Part shown: piece by piece, positions 54,900-64,000 of the stretch
How the letters are laid out: every line of letters begins with the position of its first letter
Numbering within the stretch: the stretch's first letter is position 1
Assembly (NCBI GenBank): GCA_022495995.1
Contig: JAFEMH010007441.1
Coordinates: 25,678 to 89,677, forward strand
DNA: 64,000 bases
DNA from: Adenophora triphylla var. japonica
Lineage: Eukaryota; Streptophyta; Magnoliopsida; Asterales; Campanulaceae
Direction of reading: 5' to 3'
The notes under the pieces: generated by a model
What the model was told of the DNA's origin: nothing
The model's database searches: none
The model's input: only the letters and a program-made list of their open reading frames with translations
Made by a program: the position numbers and the translations under genes

Positions 54900-56252
54900 A
54901 TGGCTCGAGTAAAAATTTCGGCAATCCCTGTCGGAACTGCCGCCGCCGCCTCCGCTTCTACCACCGTGCCTGTAAAGAAGGTAATGCGGTTTAAACCTAA
55001 TTTTACATTCCTTAAATTCTCAATGTCTAATTTTTGTTTGATTGCTTCAATTGATTTCCTAGTTTTTGTATGAACTGCATTTAAGTTGATTTTAATGGCA
55101 GAAATCATCTCGTATGAATTCATACGAGAAGCATCTCGTATGAATTCATCTCGTGTAAACTCACACGAGATGCTTCTCGTGTGAGTTTACACGAGATGTG
55201 CCCAGTGTCCACTCTTTTTCTTTACATCGTTCATATTCAGTTATAAATGCTAAATAGCTAATTTATTGTCTCTTATTTGTTTTTTTGTAGCCACGTGAAC
55301 GTATGACCGCGTCCAATAGAAAGAGGAAGGCCGAGACCGCAGCCTAAGTGCGCATTAACGCAAAGAAAAAGATACATGATAGGACTGTCAGTGAGCGGCT
55401 GAGGCTGATACCGGGTTTCCGAGCATGAGATTGAGGAGGATGTAGGAGATGATGAGGCATCTTCGATTACGATGATAGTGGTGAGGAGGATGTAGGAGAT
55501 GATGAGGCATCTTCTGATTCTGATGATAGTGGTGAGGAGGATGAGGAGGCGGAGCAGGAGGGTGGGGATGATGATGATGAGGAGGAGGGGAGGGATGATG
55601 ATGATGATGATGATGAGGAGGAGGAGGAGATACGTGATGTTAGACCTTTGAGGCATGGGGGGGGGGGAGGGGTCAGGATGTGGCTAGAGGACAGGGACGA
55701 AGGAGGAGGCAGGGTGCGGGTGAGGAGGAGCCACCATCATGGCAGATTCAGAGTGATCCAGGTGGCGGCCCAGAGAATGTTTCACTTATATACGAGTTTG
55801 GTGATCACAGAGCCCGAAAGATTTGGAGGGACGCCACTAGTAAGTCAGTGGTGACTTTCCATACGAGACTGCTGCATCTGCAAAAGTAAGATAATCATTT
55901 ATGTGAATTTATTAAAATCTTGAAGTTATTTGGCACACACTCTAAATATTCCATTAATTATCATCCCATACTTTTCTCGATCTCGAGTATTGATTATATT
56001 TTTTGTTTGGAATAAACAGGTTCAAGCGTGATGAACTGGAGGCTACCGATAGAGCACCTGGGCGACCTCGTTGATGCATCGGGCATCCAGCAGCTGCACG
56101 ATGTCACCATTCAGAGGCCTAACCATGCGCTGCTGACGGCATTTTTGGAATGGTGGTCTCCTGAGACTAACTCTTTCCACATGCCGTGGGGGGGGGGAGA
56201 TGACCATTACGTTACATGACGTCTTTCATATCCTGGGTATGTTGTTATATAC
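54900..56252 (+). pseudogene. Plant mobile domain (PMD) protein gene, broken
   Basis: Exon 1 54900-54981 (MARVKISAIPVGTAAAASAS...VPVKK) is followed by a GT-AG intron to about 55290. Exon 2 opens PRERMTASNRKRKAETAA and stops at a TAA (about 55345). Later in-frame pieces include a long acidic Asp/Glu run (55420-55630), GGPENVSLIYEFGDHRARKI (about 55770) and, after another intron, LTAFLEWWSPETNSFHMPWG then EMTITLHDVFHILG (56128-56235). The last is the PMD core (W.PET..FH.P.GEMTIT..DV..LG). A poly(G) run at 56187-56196 shifts the frame in the middle of that motif. A Stowaway MITE lies in the following intron-like sequence. PMD proteins are widespread in plant MULEs and retroelements. This copy is non-functional as read. 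Confidence 0.72.
55108..55197. repeat. Cluster of TCTCGTGTA/TACACGAGA palindromes (left)
   Basis: 55108-55129 is a perfect 22-bp palindrome (TCTCGTATGAA and its complement). 55147-55172 and 55173-55197 are imperfect palindromes that are also reverse complements of each other. They sit in the first intron of the PMD gene. Confidence 0.88.
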
Positions 56253-56505
56253 TCCCTCCGTCCCGCCCGACTTAGGACATTTTTCCATTTTGGGCGTCCC
56301 ATCCGACTTAGGACAATCCCAAAATGGAAAGTACTTTATTAATGGGACCCACATTTACACTCACAACAAATTTTCACTCATTACTCCCTACCCCACTTTC
56401 TCTCACCTACATCACTTTTCATACTCACAACATTCACCCACTTACACTTTTTCCTTAATCCCCGTGCCCAACCTAAACGTCCTAAGTCGGGCGGGACGGA
56501 GGGAG
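56252..56505. mobile_element. Stowaway MITE within the PMD gene, 254 bp
   Basis: CTCCCTCCGTCCC and GGGACGGAGGGAG ends, with TA at 56250-56251 and 56506-56507. Terminal pairing extends through CGCCCGACTTAGGAC. Confidence 0.93.
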
Positions 56506-56602
56506 TATTATCAATTTCAAGACTATATTAACTATCTACATTCATCTCTTGTACTAAAATGTGTTATTTCATCTTCAAAAAATCAATCTCTAAGTTCATA
56601 GC

Positions 56603-59600
56603 ATGGATTCCTCACAAAATTCTCCCCAACATTCTCCAAGTTTCAATGATCATAGCATGGATTCTTATGAGTGTATTAACCTTGATATGATAGAATTTGT
56701 CTATGATGAAGAAGAAGGAATCTCACCAAATTCTCCTCCACATCAACATTCTTCAAATTTCAATGATCCAAGCTTCTATGAAGTAAGTTCTTAATGTTTT
56801 GTTTTGTATTGTGATCAAAATCAAAATAAAAATTTCATCTTGAATTAAAAATCCCATCTTGAAATAAAAATCCCATCTTGAATTAAAAATTCAATCTTGA
56901 CCTACACATGACATTTATTTATACAATCTTCAAATACACATGAGAATAACAATGCAATATCAGAGCAAATTTCAGTTTTCAAATATGTTTTTGCATTCTG
57001 GACGGAGATAATTTCGTGTACACATACACGACATAGTAGCTTACATCTCGTGTACACTCACACGAGCTGTAATGAACTATGTCGTGTATTTATACACGAA
57101 ATGTATACTGGATCTTTGAAACTGATGGTGCTGTAATTTGCAGGGTCCATTTCCGGATATCAGTGATGAATTTACGACATCAGAATTATTTCCAAATAGG
57201 GATGCGCTTCTTGCACATGTACGGAAAATCGCGAGGCGTCGAAATATACACCTTGTTATATAGCACTCGAAGAATAGAAGTGGAAATAAACTAGCTTATG
57301 CGATGATAATATGTCATTTTGGTGGATATTACAGGCCCGAAAGATCTAAGAATATAAAGAAGAGTAGTAGCAAGAAGAGAGAGTGCAGTTTTAAACTACA
57401 TGCCAAAGAAAGGAGGGATGATGGGTTATGGGGTTATGTTGTAAGGAATGGTATACATAATCATGGCTTTCCTTTGTATCCGGAAGGTTTTCCTCTCGAG
57501 AAATTGACACGTGGCGAATATGACGTTGTGTGTAGCGCAAGTGAATGTTCATCAAGGCCCAAATGACATAGTTAGTTGCAATGTTAAAGATGTACGATGA
57601 GAAGAACGTGACCACTCCGATGCACGTCCGCAATGCCATCACAAAATATAGAGAAAAAGAACGACAAGGAAGGACCCCGCTACAACAATTCCTTAAATTA
57701 CTCGAAGATCATGAATATACATACTACACGAGGGAAGACGCTGAGAGTGGCATGATCAGCGATATATTCTTCTCTCACCCATTAGCAATGAAGATGCTAA
57801 ACTGTTTTCCATATGTTGTACAAGGTGATCGCACTTACAACACCAACTGCTATGGGTGTACTTCTTGCGGTTTGTAGGATTTACTTCCACCGGGCATAAT
57901 TTCACAATAGCGTATGCGTTCCTCAAGTATCGAGTGCGGATGATTACAAATGGGCATTGGACAATTTGCACGGCACATTTACACCTCCCAGGTTGTCAAC
58001 GGTTTTTTGTCACCGATCGTGAATTGGGTTTTATCGGCGCTCTCCGTACAGTTTTCCCGACACCGCACACTTCTTGTGTCGGAGGCATATCGAAGTCAAT
58101 GTTAGAAGGCATGGGTTGAGTCGTACGGGTAGCGAGGATTTGGCGAAGCATTCATGAGGAGTTTCAATTATGCAATCTCGGCCCTACCTCCGGCGAATGG
58201 GACGAACGTTAGCGAGGGCTTTGTGGCCGTTTCGAGATCTTATCCTGTATTATTGGATTACCTCCGCGATACATGGATTACTCCATACTCTCGAGAATAT
58301 TGTGTCCATGCACACGGATGTGTTACCACACTTTGGGACCCATACCACAAACAAGGGCGAGGGTGAGCATAACGAGGTTGAAGAAGGCATTGGGGAGCGC
58401 TTCTTCTACTTTTGACACAATCTTCAAAAAGGCTCATAAGATCTTCGATATCCAACTAAAAAATATCAAACAGGGTATGAATAGATCAAAGACCAGAACT
58501 CCAATTGATTTGAGGACTCGTAATCTGTATCACAACATATTGACTAAAGTGTCAACGGAAGCCTTGCGCATTATCAGACAAGAGCGGGGTCGACTTCAGA
58601 AAATCAAGCGGGATCGTAATGGAGGTAATGCCATCACTGAGGCTGCCTGCGGGTGTTACTACAGGCGAACACATGAACTTCCATGTAGTCACGAGATTGC
58701 ACGGATAGAGGACTGTAGGGGACAGATTGAGCTGGCCTCGATTCATGATTTTTGGAAGAAGTTGGACATTGAAGTAGACAACCCTCCATCTGAGCCTTCA
58801 ATAAATAAAGACAATTTTCAAGCTATGTTGAATAAATTTGAGAAAGCACCTGAACCGGTAAGGAGAAAGTTATTCAAAACGATGGAAGAAGGGCTAAATC
58901 ACTATACAAGAGATGCTTACGAGCCAGATCATATTTCAAAGGCGAATAAACCCCGGACCGGAAGTTCCAGAGAACCGTCAGATTGGGAGCATACTAACAA
59001 CTTTTTTCGAGTCCCCGGTACACCATCCTCGACTAGCAAAGGGTGTAGATCTTCATTCATTTGTGGCTCACACTGTTGATTACGTTCTTGATGTATTTGA
59101 TTTGCATGTTGATAGTATGAATGCTTCTCACTCTTTTCTTTGCCCTATTTCAGGTCTAGATCTGCATTCATTGCATCAACCCAAGCGAGTTCGGAGTCCA
59201 CGCACAAACGGAAATCATCTTCAGAACCCACACCATCTACCCCTGCTAGTACTCCTACGTCTCATCCACCACTAGCTGCTTTCGGTCGTGGGAGAGGACG
59301 GGGTCGAGGGCGAGGTCGAGGACGAGGACGGAATCAGGGTCAGGGTCGTGGAGAGGGAAATGGACAGCCCAATCACACTAGTATATACAGCTCTACGTAT
59401 TTGACGTATTTTCCACCTTTCATTATCCCATTTATTGGAGGCATCACAGATGTGGCATCTGATGGACATTGTGGCTATAGAGCCGTAGCAGCACAGATAT
59501 ACGGAGATGAGGAGATGTGGGCTCGAGTGCGCTCAGGCTATTCTGATGAGGTGCATGCTCGCCTAAGACCTTTATCAAAGAGTTCTAACTTGGATAAATG

Positions 59601-60090
59601 TAAATGAACTCTTACGTAGGATTGCTTGCTATGTCCGGCCGACGGACAATACTTATTGGATGGACCTCCCGGATCTTGGGCACATCATTGCCACGAGGTA
59701 TAATGTGGCGTTCATTTCGTACTCGGCTAGCGGCGGCGGCTTATGCCTTCCGTGGATCGTACCGGCGGGAGTAGGACCACCGATAAACACGGTTGTGATG
59801 GGACAAGTGACAAACCATTTTATATTGGTATGATACTTAAGCTCATCTATATTTGTAATATTTAAGTGTCTTACTTAAATTCGTTGTATTTAACTTGTTA
59901 TTACTTTTGCATTTGCACATGTCAGCGATGATTACCCAATACCACCACCACCACCGAACACTTGGAGGGAACACCGTGATCCAAGCGCAAGTCAACTCGA
60001 TCCTCCGATACCAAGATAGGATAGCAAAGATTTAATGAACTCTATGATCAGTATAACCATGCAAGAAGAGAAAGATTACGTAGGGGATAG
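56603..60090 (+). pseudogene. FAR1-like MULE transposase with C-terminal OTU domain, broken
   Basis: Exon 1 56603-56782 (MDSSQNSPQHSPSFNDHSMD) joins an exon starting at 57144. 57144-57560 has a FAR1-type DNA-binding region (LFPNRDALLAHVRKIARRRN, CSFKLHAKERRDDGLW, IHNHGFPLYPEG) with a TAG inside. 57581-58110 has the MULE DDE core: GDRTYNTN (first Asp), GFTSTGHNFTIAYAFL and FVTDRELGFIGAL (second Asp). THTTNKGEGEHN near 58340 fits the catalytic Glu region. The SWIM zinc finger is CGCYYRRTHELPCSHE (about 58645-58692). A Gly-Arg-rich linker precedes DVASDGHCGYRAVAAQIYGD (about 59450), the OTU cysteine-protease motif with Cys. Later OTU sequence (WMDLPDLGHIIATRYNV) follows, then an intron 59828-59935 and the end ERLRRG. 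At least four frameshifts or stops make it a pseudogene. Confidence 0.82.
57012..57101. repeat. TCGTGTA/TACACGA palindromes (middle)
   Basis: Three imperfect palindromes (CGTGTA...TACACG, CTCGTGTA...CACACGAG, TCGTGTA...TACACGA) in the first intron of the transposase gene. Confidence 0.85.
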
Positions 60091-60308
60091 TATATGTGTA
60101 ATGGTTTTTGAATTATAAAGTTTGTATGAATGTTTGGATGTTTGAATTATATGCTTATCCTTGTTAACACTTTTATTTCGTATACAATTTGTCTATTGGT
60201 CCCTCCCACCGCTGTTTGTGGAGATGTGCTATCATATCGAGAAACAAATTTCGCTTCTAGTTGCTTTTTCTTTGTTCTTTGTTGTGAAAATGCAGGTTCA
60301 AACATCAT

Positions 60309-60475
60309 TTCATGTATACGTACACGATATGTACTCACTCATCTCGTGTGAAATTACACGAGACATCTCGTGTGCATATACACGACATTTATTTCGTGTA
60401 TATGTACACGAGACATCTCGTGTAGATTCACACGGGATAAGTGAGAACATCTCGTGTATACACACACGAGACGGG
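60309..60475. repeat. TCTCGTGTA/TACACGAGA palindromes (right)
   Basis: Six imperfect palindromes of 18-24 bp in a row, just inside the right end of the MULE, all with the TCGTGTN...NACACGA core. Confidence 0.88.
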
Positions 60476-60539
60476 CAAGGGCAGGGTTGAAATTTTTCGT
60501 TCTCTGTATTTTTCGTTTCCTGTATTTAGTATTTACTAT

Positions 60540-61255
60540 ATTAAAAATTAATGTTTCTAATTATATTTTACTATAATGATATCTACTTCTTAAATAGTAA
60601 GTTTAAGAGTCACCATATATAGTAATTGTTATATTTAACTAATAATGTTAGCTTATATTAAACTAAATGATAATATTTACTAATAATAGTTATTATTATG
60701 ATTAACTAATAATATTAATTATAATAGTTAACATATATAGTCACTATTATAATTAACTAATAATAGTACTAATAGTAATAGTTAATCTATATAGTAACTA
60801 TTATAATTAACTAATAATATTAATAGTGGTAGTTAATCTATATAGTAGTTATTATGATTAACTAATACTATTAATAGTAATGTTAACATATACTATATTA
60901 ACCATTATGATTAATTAATACTATTAATAGTAATAGTTAACATATATTAACTATTATGATTAACTAATACTATTAATAATAATAATTAACATATATAGTA
61001 ACTATTATAGTTAACTAATACAATTAATATTATTAGTTAACTTATATAATAACTATTATTATAGTTAACTAATACTACTAATAGTAATAGTTAACTATAA
61101 TAGTTATTATATAAGCTAACTAATACTATTAATAGTAATAGTTAACATATACAGTAACTATTATAGTTAACTATTACAATTAATAGTATAAGTTAACTTA
61201 TATAATAACTATTATAGTTAACTAATACTATTAGTAGTAATAGTTAATCTGTATA
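60540..61255. repeat. AT-rich minisatellite of TAGTTAACATATATAGTA-type units
   Basis: About 13 imperfect units of roughly 50-60 bp, with alternating TAGTTAAC/GTTAACTA, ACTATTATA and ACTAATACTATTAATAG. It starts right after the MULE. Confidence 0.85.
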
Positions 61256-61258
61256 ATA

Positions 61259-61437
61259 CTCCCTCCGTCCCTAAAAGATTGTCCTGTTGTACATTTTGCA
61301 ATTATTAAGAAAGAGCTTCACCTTCTTGTATCTTAGTAGATTTGCACTAACATTCATGGCTAAGTTTAGAAATGGGACATACTTTTTGGGACAAATCAAA
61401 ATGACAATTGGGACAATCTTTCAGTAACGGAGGAAGT
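61259..61437. mobile_element. Stowaway-like MITE, 179 bp
   Basis: CTCCCTCCGTCCC on the left and ACGGAGGAAG on the right, flanked by TA (61257-61258 and 61438-61439). The next bases pair as AAAGATTGTCC / GGACAATCTTT. Confidence 0.82.
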
Positions 61438-61439
61438 AA

Positions 61440-62079
61440 CTATTATTATTGACTAATAGTATTAGCTAATAAGGAGAATACCAAAATATGTCCACATGGC
61501 AAATCCATAGACATCCTCACCAACTTTAATATATACTATATATATATATATAGATTTCATTCTCTGAAACATCAATCCATGTAATGTCTTTCAATTTATT
61601 ATCATATAATCCCTTCCCTTGTAGGGATGATTCATGTTGATTACTCTTTTCTGTCTCATAATAATGTCGCATTTATAAGGATTGATGCTTCACTTGTGCC
61701 TTGTTGAATTCCATTAGTTTCTTTTGTAGAAATGGATCAATTTTTATGTTTTTTGACAAATCACAAGGAAAGTGTGTTATGAAAAATCTTTTATTTTTTA
61801 GTTTGTTAAAAGTCAGGAGTAGACAGCCCAACCATGGAGGGAGCATACTGCAGAAGGTATAGAAAAAATAGAACAATAATAAGACCATAGTTAAGTTACC
61901 CATACAAAGACAACTAATGATGCTCTAAAAACATTTCAAATTTTAGTATTTCAACCTGAATAAATAACAATTCTTACTTCATAATTCATCTTTCCCTTGT
62001 TCCCAATTCCATCACTAGTCTGTGTGTGCTACTTACTCCTATACAACCACAAAATCAATACTCAGCAGCAGCAGCAGCT
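61440..62079. other. Intergenic sequence and kinase 3' UTR side
   Basis: AT-rich; no gene. The part next to 62079 is presumably the 3' UTR of the - strand kinase gene (CAGCAGCAGCAG at 62065-62078). Confidence 0.5.
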
Positions 62080-62871
62080 TCAATATGTGTCGTGTTGTTG
62101 AGACAGGGACTGTTTCATCAAAAAGTTCCAAGCAAGCAATGCAGCTCCAACCGCAGGTTCCACCTGGTTTAACGTACAAATAGTTACAAAAAAAATAAAA
62201 AAATGTTAGTAAGATGTAGCCAGATAATATCTGACCACAAAGTTCCTCAAGAAATTGGGCAATTCACCCTCTTCATGACCCCCTCCCCCCCCTCCCCCCA
62301 AAAAAAAAGTATCACCTTGTTCATTTTCTCAAGGTTCTGGTGGTGGTTAGGGGGCGGGGCCTGGGGGAGGGTAGAGGTGGAGGTGGAGATGGGGAAGAGG
62401 GGATGGACATTGCTTTATTTGATGAAAATAGTTAAAGTGTGTTACCTTTAAGAGTAATTTTCCTGTTACCTACAAGTTCTTCACACACATCTGCTAGTTA
62501 ATTTAAGCATCCAATACTTTAAGAGTAATTTTCCTGTTACCTACAAGTTCTTTTTCTATTTTAACTATCACGAATGGGTTACAAGTTGCAAGACGCACGA
62601 GGATCTAGCTTCCATGGTCAAGTCTGCAACATTTTTTAGTGGCTTGAATTATAGTCTCAATCTTCTTATCACTCAATAAACACAAATATGAAAAAATTGA
62701 AAAAAAAAAAAAAGACTTTGGCCAAGTAAACGTGTTCACCTTTGGCCGGAACAGAAGAGTCCCTGGAAGGTCCTTGGAGATGCAACTAATCACTTCTTTC
62801 CCTATATCCCACCTCTTATTGGCTTCAAGAACACCGCCAACCATGACGCAGAGGAAAAGGTTGCTTTCCAT
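62080..62871 (-). CDS. N-acetyl-D-glucosamine kinase, last two exons (partial)
   Basis: The enzyme phosphorylates N-acetylglucosamine to the 6-phosphate in the salvage route to UDP-GlcNAc, and belongs to the BadF/BadG ATPase-fold family. The penultimate exon is 62871-62740 (44 codons: VMVGGVLEANKRWDIGKEVI then SKDLPGTLLFRPK). The last exon is 62163-62080 (VEPAVGAALLAWNFLMKQSL to a TGA). The join RPK|VEPAVGAALLAWN is the conserved C-terminus of plant members. The intron 62739-62164 is GT-AG on the - strand. The acceptor before 62871 is ATGCAG. Upstream exons, which should lie beyond 62871, were not found in the remaining 1.1 kb, so a long intron must reach past the window, or the gene is truncated by the LTR-like sequence there. 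Confidence 0.82.
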
Positions 62872-63400
62872 CTGCATATAATTAAATCAAAATATTGTTT
62901 TACATTTCACACAACTAGAAAAATACTGGTTTATATGTGGAATATGAGAGCTGAAAGTAGTAATAACTTACTCAACATGCTCCGTATATATATACACATA
63001 TTATGCATATATACATATTACATACTCCCTCATTCCCAACTCAATGTGCACATTTACTATTGGGAACGGGAATTAAGGAGTATATATATTGAAAATATAG
63101 TGTGTGCGGGAACATATATATATATATAGTGTGTGTATATATATAATGTGTGTGTGTAAGACGACCACTTGCTAAGAGGCTTTTGAAAAATGAGTCAAAT
63201 TCCTTTCAGTCCAGAAAATTAAATTGACTCATTAGCAAGAGGGGCCACTCACCAAGCAACTTCTTTGAAGGCAGTCAAATTCCTTATAATGTAGCTATTC
63301 TGAATATGTCAAGCGTGTTAGGATGAATGTAAGGATGAAGGGAATACAAACACAGAGAGACTTGGACCTTCGGCCAGCTTAAATTATAAGCGGGAAACAC
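62872..63400. other. Kinase intron or intergenic sequence with TA/TG microsatellites
   Basis: 63025-63079 looks like a very short Stowaway relic (CTCCCTCATTCCCA ... GGGAACGGGAATTAAGGAG). (TA)n/(TG)n tracts occupy 63110-63160. 63162-63225 and 63243-63290 are imperfect direct repeats around AGTCAAATTCCTT. Confidence 0.45.
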
Positions 63401-63499
63401 TCTAGATAATGAAAAAGAGCTACAAACTTGGGGGACCATGAGTTAGCCAAAATAAAAAGTTGAAACAAGTAAAAAACAGGAGGTAAAAATGATTCAAGT

Positions 63500-64000
63500 T
63501 CATGAGGTTTTTTACTGATGAGCCCGGACCTTCCGGGCCGAACCCAGGATCACTCTGCTTCAAACCGAGCCTGCTAAACATGAGAGTTCTAGATCGAGCT
63601 ATCCCCAAACCGTTAACACTCACCCAAACTCCCGGTTCCTAACTTGTGGATCACGATTCCTTACGAGCTCTGACACCAACCGATAGACCTGTCCTTATCA
63701 TATTAAATGGAAGCGCAGGCGACCATCACGAGCTTTGTGGTGCCGAACCAACTGTTACTTGCTCATCTATCCTTCGTCCTTTATACGACATCCACTAAAG
63801 TAGCGGTAACCTTTATTGTACTTACCTACCAATGCTCGCCACGTGTCATAGGTCAATACAAACATATTCAACGGTTGAGATCATACACAGCAGATCTCTC
63901 TCTAAACTCTTAACACACACAAGCTAAGACATTTCAAATCTTACTCTCAGCTCATATACCTTAGGAAATCTTACTCTCACACCCGATAACCCGAACCTAA
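63500..64000. mobile_element. LTR-retrotransposon-like fragment
   Basis: TTACGAGCTCTGACACCAACC (63661-63681) is, on the - strand, TTGGTGTCAGAGC, one base from the usual tRNA-Met primer-binding site. GCCACGTGTCATAGG and a double CTTACTCTCA (63940, 63970) resemble the LTR-like sequence at 8690-8740. No terminus can be fixed. Confidence 0.35.

Larger units (their letters stand above)
54741..60528 (+). mobile_element. 5.8-kb MULE with PMD and transposase-OTU genes
   Basis: The ends are inverted: TAAATACAGGGACCAAAAAA on the left and, reversed, TAAATACAGGAAACGAAAAA on the right, each followed inward by a second TACAG(G/A)GAAC copy. No 9-bp TSD is visible, so the element may be old. Inside are a PMD-type gene (54900-56270), a Stowaway MITE, a FAR1/MULE transposase with an OTU domain (56603-60090), and palindromes of the TCGTGTA-TACACGA type at three sites. 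Both genes are broken. Confidence 0.7.

Noticed and set aside
55273..55656. - strand Ile/Leu-rich 127-codon frame
   Set aside because: It is the complement of the Asp/Glu-coding GATGATGAGGAG run of the PMD gene.
1..64000. tRNA or rRNA genes
   Set aside because: No cloverleaf with A/B boxes or rRNA core was recognised by reading; only primer-binding-site fragments resemble tRNA sequence.

Overview
The window looks like repeat-rich nuclear DNA of a flowering plant, most likely a eudicot. It has intron-containing housekeeping genes, Stowaway MITEs, Copia and Tat-type Gypsy retrotransposons, Mutator-like elements (MULEs), plant mobile domain (PMD) genes and FAR1/MULE proteins. Only two host genes are supported: a complete E1 gene of 2-oxoglutarate dehydrogenase (eight coding exons, 46313-52239, + strand) and the last two exons of an N-acetylglucosamine kinase (62080-62871, - strand). 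Almost everything else is mobile DNA, much of it nested, and many boundaries are fixed by target-site duplications (TSDs) read directly from the sequence.

Layout. 1-5947 is the right end of a large MULE: a FAR1/MULE-like C-terminus, two degenerate zf-XS-like genes behind a duplicated promoter, dense TATCCAGAAA and GGCCTTGGCC arrays, and a foldback split by a 765-bp hAT-like element. Three complete relatives follow: 6406-7230 (carries a SKA2-like fragment), 42800-43360 (no gene) and 52579-54199 (carries a CIPK C-terminal fragment). Each has a perfect 9-bp TSD. 7313-8845 holds two LTR-like ends in inverted orientation. 11451-12913 is a Copia-like solo LTR. 13060-16855 is a 687-bp tandem array. 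16856-19100 is a Gypsy-like LTR remnant. 19953-42293 is a Copia element on the - strand, interrupted by a Stowaway MITE and by a 15.5-kb Tat-lineage Gypsy element (25378-40917). That Gypsy element has lost reverse transcriptase and RNase H but keeps two antisense genes.

The right part holds OGDH, then a Pack-MULE 340 bp past its stop codon. Next comes a 5.8-kb MULE (54741-60528) with a decayed PMD gene and a decayed transposase fused to an OTU protease domain. An AT-rich minisatellite, another Stowaway, the kinase 3' end and an LTR-like fragment complete the window.

The most unusual content is the MULE family with palindromic ends. Each end carries an inner ACGCGT palindrome, a short palindromic spacer and an ACGTGT palindrome. 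The flanking bases differ between subfamilies while the pairing scheme is kept. In both gene-carrying copies the host fragment sits in the same place and orientation relative to the element's ends. A second notable signal is the palindrome ATCCGCGCGGAT, found upstream of both antisense genes of the Tat element and just upstream of the TATA box in its LTRs.
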